Assembly (NCBI GenBank): GCA_046582635.1
Contig: JAYGEA010000350.1
Location: forward strand, 1-16,645
Source: GCA-2731375 sp046582635
GTDB taxonomy: Bacteria > Pseudomonadota > Alphaproteobacteria > GCA-2731375
Length of the DNA stretch: 16,645 bases
Reading direction: 5' to 3'
A program made the position numbers and the translations under genes. Below, one piece after another: positions 7,226-16,000 of this stretch (position 1 is its first letter; every line of letters begins with the position of its first letter). Under the pieces are notes generated by a model that was not told the origin of the DNA, did not search any database, and saw only the letters and a program-made list of their open reading frames with translations.

Positions 7226-7932
7226 TACTTCCCTCCGCGACGCGCCAACCAGGCCCGCGCCAGCGTCTCTGCCTCGGCAATCTCAGCGGCGGTGAAGTGT
7301 GGTTTGATCTTGTCCCTGTAATCGATCCCACTGGCGTCGCCGTTCTCGGCCGCAATGGTCAACCACTTCAGCCCCACGATGATATCTTTCGCGACCACCT
7401 TGCCCGACATATGGAAACTGCCGAGATATTGCTGGCTGGCGGGATGATTGTTCTCCGCCGCAAAACGGAACCAATGCGCCGAGGCGTTCTGGTCCTGGCC
7501 AACGCCACGGCCGTTTTTGTAGAACATCGCCATGGCATATTGTGAAGGCCCGTGACCCTTCCCCGCCGCAAGTCGAAACCATTTGACGGCTTCACCACTG
7601 TCCTGCGCCACGCCCCGTCCAAACGCATAGGCGGCGGCGAGACGGTATTGGGCTTTGATATGGCCTTGGGCCGCAGCCTGCTTGATCCAACGTGCCGCCT
7701 TCACGGGGTCTTTTTTCGTTCCCAATCCCATGGCATGGATTAAGCCTAGATTAAATTGCGCTTGAGGCAGGCCCTTGACGGCCTCGCCTCGAAAAAGACG
7801 CATGGCAGTCGCATAGTCCCTGGCATTGTAGGCGCGCACGCCGTCTTCGAATTTACCCGCCCAAACCTGCACTGGAATGCCGGCCCATAAGCCAAGGGCA
7901 ACAACAGTGGCGGCAATGTATGAAACTTTCAT
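7225..7932 (-). CDS. Exported Sel1-repeat protein (B)
   Basis: 235 residues from the chosen ATG. MKVSYIAATVVALGLWAG begins a typical signal peptide, with likely cleavage after VWA (25). At least four Sel1 repeats follow at about 55-198, then the C-terminal EIAEAETLARAWLARR, which is shared with the adjacent protein A, so the pair looks like a tandem duplication with different repeat numbers. A TTG-started extension to 7977 would add 15 polar residues in front of the signal peptide and is less likely; no strong ribosome site is seen for either start. Its stop codon overlaps the start of gene A by one base, making a two-gene operon. It is divergent from a small membrane protein gene. Function is unknown beyond a periplasmic scaffold-like solenoid. 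Confidence 0.82.
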   Translation of the reverse strand: MKVSYIAATVVALGLWAGIPVQVWAGKFEDGVRAYNARDYATAMRLFRGEAVKGLPQAQFNLGLIHAMGLGTKKDPVKAARWIKQAAAQGHIKAQYRLAAAYAFGRGVAQDSGEAVKWFRLAAGKGHGPSQYAMAMFYKNGRGVGQDQNASAHWFRFAAENNHPASQQYLGSFHMSGKVVAKDIIVGLKWLTIAAENGDASGIDYRDKIKPHFTAAEIAEAETLARAWLARRGGK

Positions 7933-8087
7933 GACCGATGATACGCTCTTGGTATCGTCATAACCTACTCTCTGCAATATTGGGCATTGTGCAACGCATT
8001 CGGGTCATGCGCAATCTAAACGCAACTAACGCGGACCAGAATGCAGCGGCTCCGGATTCTCGACACCACCACAGGCAGCCTTGGGGT

Positions 8088-8321
8088 ATGATAGGCACGC
8101 AATTTTTCGCCGCGTTGTCAGCAGCCATGGGATACCAAGGCATGAAATGGGACCCGACAAAGATCAATTTCTTCGTGCTCATGACCCTTATGGGCGTTGG
8201 GCTGATTTTCTTGATTGCCTATAGCGTGATCACGCCGTCGGTCGAGGAATGCCTGCTCCAGCGCGCGAATGAGGATCTGACCGAGTCCTGCTGGAACCTG
8301 CTGTTGCAGGAGGGGCGGTAG
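8088..8321 (+). CDS. Small single-pass membrane protein, unknown function
   Basis: I do not recognise this protein. It has one hydrophobic segment (INFFVLMTLMGVGLIFLIAY), an extracytoplasmic-looking SVITPSVEECLLQ, and a short acidic C-terminal part with two cysteines (EEC and SCW). Coding-type third positions become strong only from about 8088, so starts at 8088 (77 aa), 8127 or 8142 (59 aa, with GGGA 9 nt upstream) are more likely than the frame's upstream ATG at 8007. No clear Shine-Dalgarno settles the choice. It is divergent from the Sel1 pair, and its stop is 1 nt from the stop of the convergent membrane protein gene. It may be conserved locally, but no function can be given. Confidence 0.5.
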   Translation: MIGTQFFAALSAAMGYQGMKWDPTKINFFVLMTLMGVGLIFLIAYSVITPSVEECLLQRANEDLTESCWNLLLQEGR

Positions 8322-8322
8322 A

Positions 8323-8757
8323 TCAGTCGAGTTTGTAGCCCGTGAGATATGGCGTTAACCGGTGCGCCTTGAACCCCATGTCGCGAAGCTGCCGGGCGGC
8401 GTCCGCGTTACGGGGAAACAGATATGTTTGCGCCTTCACCCGCAAGGTGAAATACCATTCATCGACGGGAATGCCGGCAACGCCCAGGACATCGGAAGGC
8501 TCCACATCCGCTTCCGCGCCGGGGCGAAGGGCCAATTCGATGTCCCGGCGCAAGGCACTTAAATTTTCGTTGTTGATATCCAGGCGATGATGCAGTTCGG
8601 CGACGTCGCCGGCAAGAATATTCGCCCGCGCGTTCGAAGCATCAATCGCTTCGATTAACGCCCCCGTGCGCCGCAGCTGATAAACGCTTAGCACGGCGAT
8701 CACCAAGACGATTGTGATCGTTACCAGACGCTCATATGTCGCGGTCCGTTCGGCCAT
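8323..8757 (-). CDS. Membrane-anchored protein with short coiled coil, unknown function
   Basis: 144 residues. One N-terminal transmembrane helix (about 11-28, LVTITIVLVIAVLSVYQL) is followed by a heptad-like region (about 33-75, with ALIEAIDASNARA and LHHRLDINNENLSALRRDI). A compact C-terminal part ends in FPRNADAARQLRDMGFKAHRLTPYLTGYKLD. The layout suggests an inner-membrane protein with a periplasmic coiled coil. I do not recognise the family. ATG 8757 was chosen; a TTG at 8769 would add only four residues, and neither has a strong ribosome site. It is divergent from the BVMO gene and ends 1 nt from the convergent small membrane protein gene. Confidence 0.6.
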   Translation of the reverse strand: MAERTATYERLVTITIVLVIAVLSVYQLRRTGALIEAIDASNARANILAGDVAELHHRLDINNENLSALRRDIELALRPGAEADVEPSDVLGVAGIPVDEWYFTLRVKAQTYLFPRNADAARQLRDMGFKAHRLTPYLTGYKLD

Positions 8758-8860
8758 GGCAATATTCAATCATGGTCGAATGCGGCACGCAATGATGGAC
8801 GTGAATGCTTCAAGCTATCTGGTCAGGGCGTCACGCAGCGTTTAGATTAGAACAAAATTC

Positions 8861-8867
8861 GAGAGGA
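8861..8867 (+). promoter_or_regulatory. Ribosome binding site that fixes a TTG start
   Basis: GAGAGGA ends 7 nt before TTG 8875, ideal spacing. The nearby GTG at 8870 runs straight into a stop, so TTG is the only start giving the complete FAD-binding N-terminus of the BVMO. Confidence 0.75.
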
Positions 8868-8874
8868 ACGTGAA

Positions 8875-10470
8875 TTGACGTCTACAACAGACTTCGACGC
8901 CGTCGTCGTCGGCGCCGGTTTTGCCGGGCTGTACATGTTGCACCGTTTGCGCGGTGAAGGCTATCGCGTGCGGGTGTACGAGGCCGGCGCCGGGATCGGC
9001 GGCACCTGGTATTGGAACCGCTATCCAGGCGCCCGGTGCGATGTGGAGAGCATGCAGTATTCCTATCAGTTTTCCGAAGAACTGCAGCAGGAATGGGAAT
9101 GGTCGGAAAAATACGCCACCCAGCCGGAAATCCTGGACTACGCCGAACATGTGGCCGAGCGATTTGATCTGCATCGCGATATCCAGCTGAACACAACGGT
9201 CGGGAGGGCGGTCTATGATGAAGGCGGGGATTTCTGGCGCCTGGAGCTCGGCGACGGTGACGTTGTCACGGCACGTTACTGCGTCATGGCATTGGGCTGT
9301 CTGTCGACCACCAACAAGCCGAAATTCCCTGGTCTGGATGATTTTCAGGGCGCCGTATATCACACCGGCGAATGGCCGCACGAGGGGGTGGATTTCACCG
9401 GCCGGCGGGTCGCCGTCATCGGCACTGGTTCGTCGGCAATTCAGTCCATCCCGGTCTTGGCGGAGCAGGCGGCATATCTGACCGTCTTTCAGCGCACGCC
9501 CAATTTCGCCATTCCCGCCTGGAATGCGCCCCTGGAACCGGACGAGGTGCGCGCCATCAAAGCGGATTACGCCGGCCTGCGGGCCAAGGCCAAGGCGCGG
9601 CAGACGGGGGTTTATTTTCTCAGCAATGAATTCTCGGCCCATTCCGTGGATGAGGTGGAGCGGGAGGGCATTTACGAGGAATACTGGACCCGCGGCGGCC
9701 TGTCCTTCCTGGGCGCCTTCGACGACCTGCTGGTGGACGAGACGGCAAATGCGACCGCCGCCGCCTTCGTGCGGGCCAAAATTCACGAGAAAGTTACCGA
9801 CCCCGCATTGGCCGATCTGCTGGCACCCCAGACCATAATCGGCTGCAAGCGCCTGTGCGTGGACAGCGGTTATTTCGAAACCTTCAATCGGGACAATGTC
9901 ACCCTGGTCGATGTCAGCGAAGATGCCATTGACGGCTTCACCGCCTCCGGCCTGACGGTGGCGGGCGCGGCCCATGACTTCGACGCGGCGGTCTTCGCCA
10001 CCGGGTTTGACGCCATGACCGGGTCGTTCACCCGAATCGATATTCGCGGCCGGGACGGCCTGCCCCTGAAGGGGAAATGGGAAGCCGGACCGCGCACCTT
10101 TTTGGGGCTGTGCACCGCCGGGTTCCCCAATATGTTCATGATCACCGGACCGGGCAGCCCCTCGGTTCTGGCCTCCATGATCCAGACCATAGAACAGCAC
10201 GTGGATTGGATTATCGACTGCATGGGCCATATGCGGGAGCATGGGCAGACCATGATCGAAGCGAAATTGGCGGACGAGGATGCCTGGGTTGAACATGTCA
10301 ATGAAGCCGCCGCCAAGTCCCTGCGCTCGACCTGTTCGTCATGGTATCTGGGTGGCAGCATTCCGGGCCGGCCGCGGGTTTTCATGCCCTATATCGGTGG
10401 CTTCCCCATCTATGTGGAAAAATGCGATGGCGTCGCGGCGGCGGATTATGCGGGCTTCCGCCTGGCTTAG
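8875..10470 (+). CDS. Type I Baeyer-Villiger monooxygenase (phenylacetone/cyclohexanone monooxygenase-like)
   Basis: 531 residues, about the size of the well-known enzymes. It should insert an oxygen atom next to a ketone (or aldehyde) carbonyl, giving an ester, using FAD, NADPH and O2. Order of motifs: FAD Rossmann GAGFAG (13-18), GGTWYWNRYPGARCD (42-56, with D56), the BVMO fingerprint F157-x-G-x3-H163-x3-W167-P168, the NADPH Rossmann GTGSSA (183-188), the catalytic arginine R326 in CKRL, and ATGFDAMTG (375-383). Similarity to phenylacetone monooxygenase is clear along the whole length, including GPGSPS and WVEHVNE near the C-terminus. Translation starts at TTG with a good ribosome site. A family III CoA-transferase gene follows 93 bp downstream on the same strand. 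The ketone is unknown; a short alkyl ketone made by an HACL reaction is one possibility. Confidence 0.92.
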   Translation: MTSTTDFDAVVVGAGFAGLYMLHRLRGEGYRVRVYEAGAGIGGTWYWNRYPGARCDVESMQYSYQFSEELQQEWEWSEKYATQPEILDYAEHVAERFDLHRDIQLNTTVGRAVYDEGGDFWRLELGDGDVVTARYCVMALGCLSTTNKPKFPGLDDFQGAVYHTGEWPHEGVDFTGRRVAVIGTGSSAIQSIPVLAEQAAYLTVFQRTPNFAIPAWNAPLEPDEVRAIKADYAGLRAKAKARQTGVYFLSNEFSAHSVDEVEREGIYEEYWTRGGLSFLGAFDDLLVDETANATAAAFVRAKIHEKVTDPALADLLAPQTIIGCKRLCVDSGYFETFNRDNVTLVDVSEDAIDGFTASGLTVAGAAHDFDAAVFATGFDAMTGSFTRIDIRGRDGLPLKGKWEAGPRTFLGLCTAGFPNMFMITGPGSPSVLASMIQTIEQHVDWIIDCMGHMREHGQTMIEAKLADEDAWVEHVNEAAAKSLRSTCSSWYLGGSIPGRPRVFMPYIGGFPIYVEKCDGVAAADYAGFRLA

Positions 10471-10563
10471 AGAAGTTCCGGGCAAACGGCTGGATTTGGC
10501 GCTATTCTGGATCTCCATAAAAATTCGATGACAGGGAACCGCGGATGATAAACGAGGCAGAAT

Positions 10564-11763
10564 ATGGCTGAGCCGGAAAAACTTCCCCTCGCCGGCATCA
10601 AGGTTCTGGAATTCAGCCACGCCGTCATGGGGCCCTCCGCGGGCATGATCCTGGCTGATCTGGGCGCCAGTGTGACCAAGATCGAACCGGTGCCCGACGG
10701 CGACCGCACGCGGCATTTGCAAGGCGTGGGCATCAGTTTCTTTCCCCTGTTCTGCCGCAACAAACAAAGCCTGGCCATCGACCTGAAGGCGCCGGGCACC
10801 CGGCCGGCGGTCGAGGCCCTGGTGCGCCGCTCGGACGTCTTGCTGGAGAATTTCGCGCTCGGCACCATGGACCGACTCGGTTTGGGCCATGAGGATCTAA
10901 GCGCCCTCAACCCCGGTTTAATTTACCTGCAGCTCAAGGGGTTTTTGTCCGGCCCCTACGAGGAACGGCGCGCCCTGGACGAGATTGTGCAGATGATGAG
11001 CGGCCTGGCCTATATGACAGGCCCGCCGGGCCAGCCCTTGCGCGCCGGCGCCTCGATCGTGGATATCATGGGTGGCATGACCGGCGTGATCGGCGTGCTG
11101 GCCGCCCTGCGCGAGCGGGAGAGCACGGGCCGGGGCCAATTGGTCAAGGCGGCGCTGTTCGAGACGGCGGTGTTCGCCGTGGGCCAGCATATTGTGCAAC
11201 ACGGTATCGACGGCCAGCCCCTGGTGCCCATGTCCGTACCGAAACGGGCCTGGGGCATCTACGACACCTTTGAAAGTGACGAAGGCAAACAGATTTTCAT
11301 CGGCGTGGTGACGGACACCCAATGGAAACGTTTCTGCGACGTCTTCCAACGGCAGGATCTGTTTGACGACGAGCGGCTAAGCAGCAACGGCGGCCGGGTG
11401 GATCAGCGGGGCTGGCTGGTCGGCACCGTGGGGGAAACCTGCAAGGCGCTTTCTACGGAACAATTGCTGGCCAAATGCGACGAAGCGCAGTTGGCATTCG
11501 GGCCGGTCAACAAACCCGAAGACCTTCTGGACGACCCGCATCTGAACAAGGACGGCCAGATGCGGGTGATGAAAATTCCCGGCGGCGCCACGGCCAAAAC
11601 GCCGCGCCTGCCGTTGGAAATGGATGGGCGCAGTTTCTCCGTGCGCGACGACCCGCCCGCCATCGGCCAGCACAGCCGCCAAGTCCTCGCCACCGCCGGC
11701 CTGTCGGAAGCGGAGATCCAGGACCTGTTCGATGCCGGCCACGTGCTTGAGGTTGAGCCTTAG
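10564..11763 (+). CDS. CaiB/BaiF (family III) CoA-transferase
   Basis: 399 residues. The N-terminus LAGIKVLEFSHAVMGPSAGMILADLGASVTKIEP is typical of the family, and the catalytic Asp is D167 in AGASIVDIMGGMTG. The region after it (TGRGQLVKAALFETA) is also standard. It lacks the VPRGGN/glycine-rich loop that marks formyl-CoA-transferase-like proteins, so it belongs to a different subgroup from the one at 1835-3076, closer to the general dicarboxylate/acyl-CoA transferases. GAGG is about 10 nt upstream of the ATG. It follows the BVMO gene on the same strand and converges on the PhyH gene across a palindromic repeat. Inference: it activates an acid, possibly one released from the BVMO ester product. 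The CoA donor and acceptor are unknown. Confidence 0.88.
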   Translation: MAEPEKLPLAGIKVLEFSHAVMGPSAGMILADLGASVTKIEPVPDGDRTRHLQGVGISFFPLFCRNKQSLAIDLKAPGTRPAVEALVRRSDVLLENFALGTMDRLGLGHEDLSALNPGLIYLQLKGFLSGPYEERRALDEIVQMMSGLAYMTGPPGQPLRAGASIVDIMGGMTGVIGVLAALRERESTGRGQLVKAALFETAVFAVGQHIVQHGIDGQPLVPMSVPKRAWGIYDTFESDEGKQIFIGVVTDTQWKRFCDVFQRQDLFDDERLSSNGGRVDQRGWLVGTVGETCKALSTEQLLAKCDEAQLAFGPVNKPEDLLDDPHLNKDGQMRVMKIPGGATAKTPRLPLEMDGRSFSVRDDPPAIGQHSRQVLATAGLSEAEIQDLFDAGHVLEVEP

Positions 11764-11799
11764 AGTCTGAGAAAAGATCTCATACGATGCTTCATAGAT

Positions 11800-11893
11800 G
11801 TCATTGCTGGGCTTGACCCGGTAATCCAGGGCAACTGAAAAAAATTCCGGCTCTGGATTCCCGGATCTCCGCTACGCTGCGTCCGGGAATGAC
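11800..11893. repeat. Intergenic inverted repeat, second copy of the palindromic family
   Basis: A left arm (11800-11828, starting gtcattgctgggcttgaccc) and a right arm (11854-11893, tggattcccgg ... gtccgggaatgac) point towards each other. The left arm matches the arms of the repeat at 3682-3753 at most positions. The right arm has an extra internal element (atctccgctacgctgcgt) between its palindromic halves, as in a variant of the same family. It lies between the convergent CoA-transferase (stop at 11763) and PhyH gene (stop at 11971). An A-run (11838-11844) is in the loop. It could end transcription from both directions. Confidence 0.8.
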
Positions 11894-11970
11894 AATGAAC
11901 TTTTCTGATGACGTTCGAAATCTTAACTGGTGGCAAACTGACCCTACACGAATGGTTTCGAGCGGACCGC

Positions 11971-12975
11971 CTAAGCGTCCAACAGGGCCAGAGCGGCGGT
12001 GGCGCAGTCGCGTTTTTCTTCCCTGGGGTCGCGCTGAACAATGCGCAGCAGGGCGGCGCGCGCCGTCCCATCACCCTGTTCCGCCATGGCGAAGGCAATG
12101 GCGTCTCGGTGATCATAATATTGATAATCGAAATCTTGGACGTCGGGGTTCTGGGCCCGCCAATAGAATTTCAGATCGTCCTTTTGCCAATCGGCATAAA
12201 TCTCCTCCCAATCGCCACAGCCGGAATAGGCCGCCATGGAGACGGCGGAGATGGGAGCGTCGGCACGTTGATAGCGGGCATCGATGGAATGGCGCAGGCG
12301 GTCGGTCTTGTTGTCCAGGCCCTTGTGCACGGTCATGGAATGAAAGATCAGAGCATCGCCCAATTCAAAATCTCCACAGCGCCAAGCACCCTCGAACGGC
12401 TCCGTCACTTCCACGCCGCCCGCGCCGGATGCGACGGTGAATTCGTGCACCCCCTGCCGGTGGGATCCTTCTGCCACGGCCAGGCCGCCCATCTCCAGCG
12501 GGCAATCCTGTAAAGGCAGCCAGACTGTCATGGTCTCCGGCGTGCCCTGGATATGGATGAAATCCTGATGCGGGCGGGTGGTCAGGGCCTCCCTCTGGGG
12601 AAAGATATTGCGCGCCACGAACAGGGGATGGACCAGGACCTCCGCCCCGAACATCCGCTCGAACAAGCCAACGATGGCCGGATGATGTTTCAGGGCGTGG
12701 GTATCCTCGCGGCAGTAGAAGCGGCGGAAGACATCCAGGAAGGCCGGCTCGGGATCGGCGCAGACGGCGTCGGGGTTGGCGATGCGCGCCGCCATGGGTT
12801 GGCCGGGCCGCAACCAGCCGCCCTCCGCCGCCACCTCAAGGAATTGCCGGCCCACATTGCCGACCGCGTCTTTCGGCATCAATCCACGGATAAAAAGATA
12901 GCCGTCCCGGGCCATGCGGTCGGCCAGGGCCGGGCCGTCCGCCAGAAGCGCCGTTGAATCGGTGAATTTCTGCAT
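11971..12975 (-). CDS. Phytanoyl-CoA dioxygenase (PhyH) family protein
   Basis: 334 residues, similar in length to human PHYH. The Fe(II) ligands are H136 and D138 (TTRPHQDFIHIQG) and H217 (FHSMTVHKGLDN). R228 (DRLRHSIDARYQ) is the expected 2-oxoglutarate anchor, with the same 11-residue His-to-Arg spacing as human PHYH. The enzyme should hydroxylate a substrate with O2 and 2-oxoglutarate; in alpha-oxidation PHYH puts the hydroxyl at carbon 2 of a branched acyl-CoA. The family also hydroxylates free metabolites such as ectoine, so a CoA ester is not proven. The gene is 59 bp downstream of the acyl-CoA carboxylase on the same strand. Its leader has AGG followed by a run of nine T before ACC-ATG, an unusually long spacing for a ribosome site. 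Confidence 0.9.
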   Translation of the reverse strand: MQKFTDSTALLADGPALADRMARDGYLFIRGLMPKDAVGNVGRQFLEVAAEGGWLRPGQPMAARIANPDAVCADPEPAFLDVFRRFYCREDTHALKHHPAIVGLFERMFGAEVLVHPLFVARNIFPQREALTTRPHQDFIHIQGTPETMTVWLPLQDCPLEMGGLAVAEGSHRQGVHEFTVASGAGGVEVTEPFEGAWRCGDFELGDALIFHSMTVHKGLDNKTDRLRHSIDARYQRADAPISAVSMAAYSGCGDWEEIYADWQKDDLKFYWRAQNPDVQDFDYQYYDHRDAIAFAMAEQGDGTARAALLRIVQRDPREEKRDCATAALALLDA

Positions 12976-13034
12976 GGTAAAAAAAAACCTATCGTAATGC
13001 CATCACTTAACCGAAGCTATACCACATGGCCGGC

Positions 13035-16000
13035 TTACCAGGTGTCAATATAGGGATATTTTTTGCCCTCGCGCGGCGGCACCGGCGGCAGGCGGCGCAG
13101 GCTGTTGGCGATCCAGGTACGGGTTTCGGCCGGGTCGATGACATCGTCCAGGCCGCCGCCTGTGCCGGCGTTGACGGCGCGGGCGGTTTCATAGGCCTGT
13201 TCCACCCGGCTATCGAATTCGGCCAGGCGATCGTCCGCGTCCTCGATTGCCGCCAGTTCCTTGCGATGGCCCAGCTTCACCGCGCCTTCGATATTCATGC
13301 CGGCGAACTCGGCCGTGGGCCAGGCCACCGTGAAGAAACCCACCAGGGCGGAGGCACCGCACATAGCCTGGACGCCCAGGCCATAGGCCTTGCGCACGAT
13401 GACGCCGAACAGGGGCGTGGTCAGATTGGCTCCGGTGTTAAACATGCGGGTGGAATGGCGCACCAGGGCCGTGCGCTCCGCATCCGGGCCGACCATAATG
13501 CCGGGGCAGTCCATCAGGCTCAGTATGGGAATATCGAAGGCATCGCACAATTGCAGGAACCTCGCCCCCTTGTCGGCGGCATCGGAATCGATGGCGCCCG
13601 CTAGATGATGGGGATTGTTGGCGATCAGGCCCATGGGTTTACCCTCGATCCGGATGAAGGCGGTGATCAGGCCGATGCCGAATTTCTCGCGGATCTCCAG
13701 CACCGATCCAATGTCGGCCAGGGTGTGGATGACTTCGCGCATGTCATACAGGCGGACGCGGTTTTCCGGCACCACATGGCGCAGTTGACGTTGGTCGGCG
13801 GCCTCCCATTCATCGATGGTACCTTGGAAGTAGGAGAGATACTTCTTCGCCACATCCACCGCCTCCCCTTGATCCTTGACCAGAATATCGACCACGCCGT
13901 TGGGCACCTGAAAGCTCATGGGGCCGACTTCCTCGGGGGTGTAGATGCCCAGGCCGCCACCCTCGATCATGGCCGGGCCGCCCATGGCGATGGTGGAGCT
14001 TTCCGTGGCGATGATCACGTCGCAACAGGCCAGCAGGGCCGTATTGCCGGCGAAACAACGGCCGTTGTTGATGCCCACCATGGGCACCAGGCCGCTCAAC
14101 TGCGAAAACGTCGTAAAGGTAGGGGTATCGAAGGCCACGCGGAGGCCGATATTGTCATCGCCCGGCCGGCCGCCGCCGCCCTCGGCAAACAATATCAAGG
14201 GCATTTTGAAGCGCTGGGCCAATTCAAACATGCGGTCCTGTTTGTAATGGTTCTTCCGGCCCTGGGTGCCCGCCAACACGGTGTAGTCATATGCCACCAC
14301 CACGGCGCGGGATTTTTCATCGTGAAAATATTCGCCATTGATGGCGGCGGTACCGGCCACCACGCCATCGCCGGGGGTGTTTTTTCGCAGAGCGTCCATG
14401 TCGTGACGCTGGTGCTGTTGGGCCACGATCAGGGGCCAGTATTCCTGAAACGAGCCTTCATCAACCAGTTGCGCGATGCTTTCGCGCACCATGCGATAGC
14501 CCCGCGCCTTGTGTTTGGCTACGGCCTGGGGCCGGTTTTCGTCCAGGGTGAAGGCGTGGCGGTCGATGGATTCCTGGAGATCATCGCGGATGTGGTCCAG
14601 GTCCAATTCCCTGTCGGCGCCGGCAATGGCTTCGCCGCCTGCAATCTCCGCCTCTTCAACAAAGGCGATGGGATAACCTTCCCGCACCACATCGCCCGTG
14701 CGCATGGTAATTTCCCGCACGATGCCGCCGTGGGAGGCGGTGATGATATGCTCCATCTTCATGGCCTCGACCACGGCGATCTGCTGGCCTTGGCGCACCT
14801 CGTCGCCCAGGCCCACGTCGATGGAAACAATGGTGCCCTGAATGGGCGCGATCATGCCAAGGGAGCCGTCCGGCCCCGTGAGGGGAATATCTTCCGCCAC
14901 TGTCCCGGTGGCCGCCTGGGCGGCCTTGATATCCGCGTCATGGGCAAACAGCGCCAGGGGGTCGCAACTGTCGAGGCGGGCGCCGGCAAAACCATCGCCG
15001 CCCTGCCCTGATGCCGGCGTGACGAAGCGCTGCCGCGGGCTGTCATTGACCGCCGCCAAGGTGGCCAGGTTTTCTTCAACCCAGCGGGTATGAACCGTGC
15101 CGCCGGCAAAGTCCTCGTGGCCCAATATGTTCTGCAGAAAGGCAATGTTGACGGTCACGCCTTCCAGGCGAAATTCGCTCAATGCGCGTTGGGCCCGGGC
15201 AATGGCATCGGCGAAATTGGCGCCCGGTGCATGGCAGATAACCTTGGCCAGCAGTGAATCAAAGGCGGAGGACGTGGCATAGCCCGCATAGCCAAAGCCA
15301 TCCGTGCGCACACCGGGTCCGCTGGGCGCCTCGTATACCGCCAAGGTGCCGCCGCCGGGGCGGACGGTGCCGTCCGTGCCAATGGTCTCCATATTAACGC
15401 GGAGCTGGATGGCGTGGCCGCGCGGCTGGGCGATGGCGGGATCATCCAAGCCCAGTTCCGCCAGGGTGGCGCCGCCGGCCAGACGGATCTGGCTTTGCAC
15501 GATATCCACCCCGGTCACCGCCTCGGTCACCGTATGTTCCACCTGCAGGCGGGCGTTGGCCTCGATAAAGACAAAGGATTTGTCACCGGTGGAATTGTTG
15601 TCGGTATCGAGCAGAAATTCAAAAGTGCCGAGATTGCTGTATTCCACCCGTTCGGCAAAGCGGACCGCCGCCGCGATAATCCGCCGGCGCAGGGCGGCAT
15701 CCAGACTGGGCGCCGGCGCGATCTCGACAATTTTCTGGTAGCGGCGCTGGATACTGCATTCCCGCTCTCCCAGATGCGTCACCGCGCCGGTGTGATCGCC
15801 CAGAATTTGCACCTCCACATGGCGGGCGCGGGTGATGAATTGTTCCACATAGACTTCGTCGCGGCCAAATGCCGCCCCGGCTTCGGAACGGCAGCGGTCG
15901 TAGGCGCCCGCGATCTCGTCGGCGGCCAGCACGGCGCGGGTGCCCCGGCCGCCGCCGCCCGCGATGGCCTTGATGATCATGGCGCCGCCTGGACCCAGCT

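Noticed and set aside
7933..7977. TTG-started extension of Sel1 protein B
   Set aside because: It would place 15 polar residues before a normal signal peptide; ATG 7932 gives a standard exported protein.
8842..10296. 484-residue antisense frame opposite the BVMO
   Set aside because: Long mirror frames are expected in GC-rich genes. It has no family motifs, while the plus strand shows every BVMO motif.
13605..15011. 468-residue antisense frame opposite the acyl-CoA carboxylase
   Set aside because: Histidine- and glycine-rich shadow of a high-GC gene with no recognisable domain; the minus strand encodes continuous carboxylase domains.
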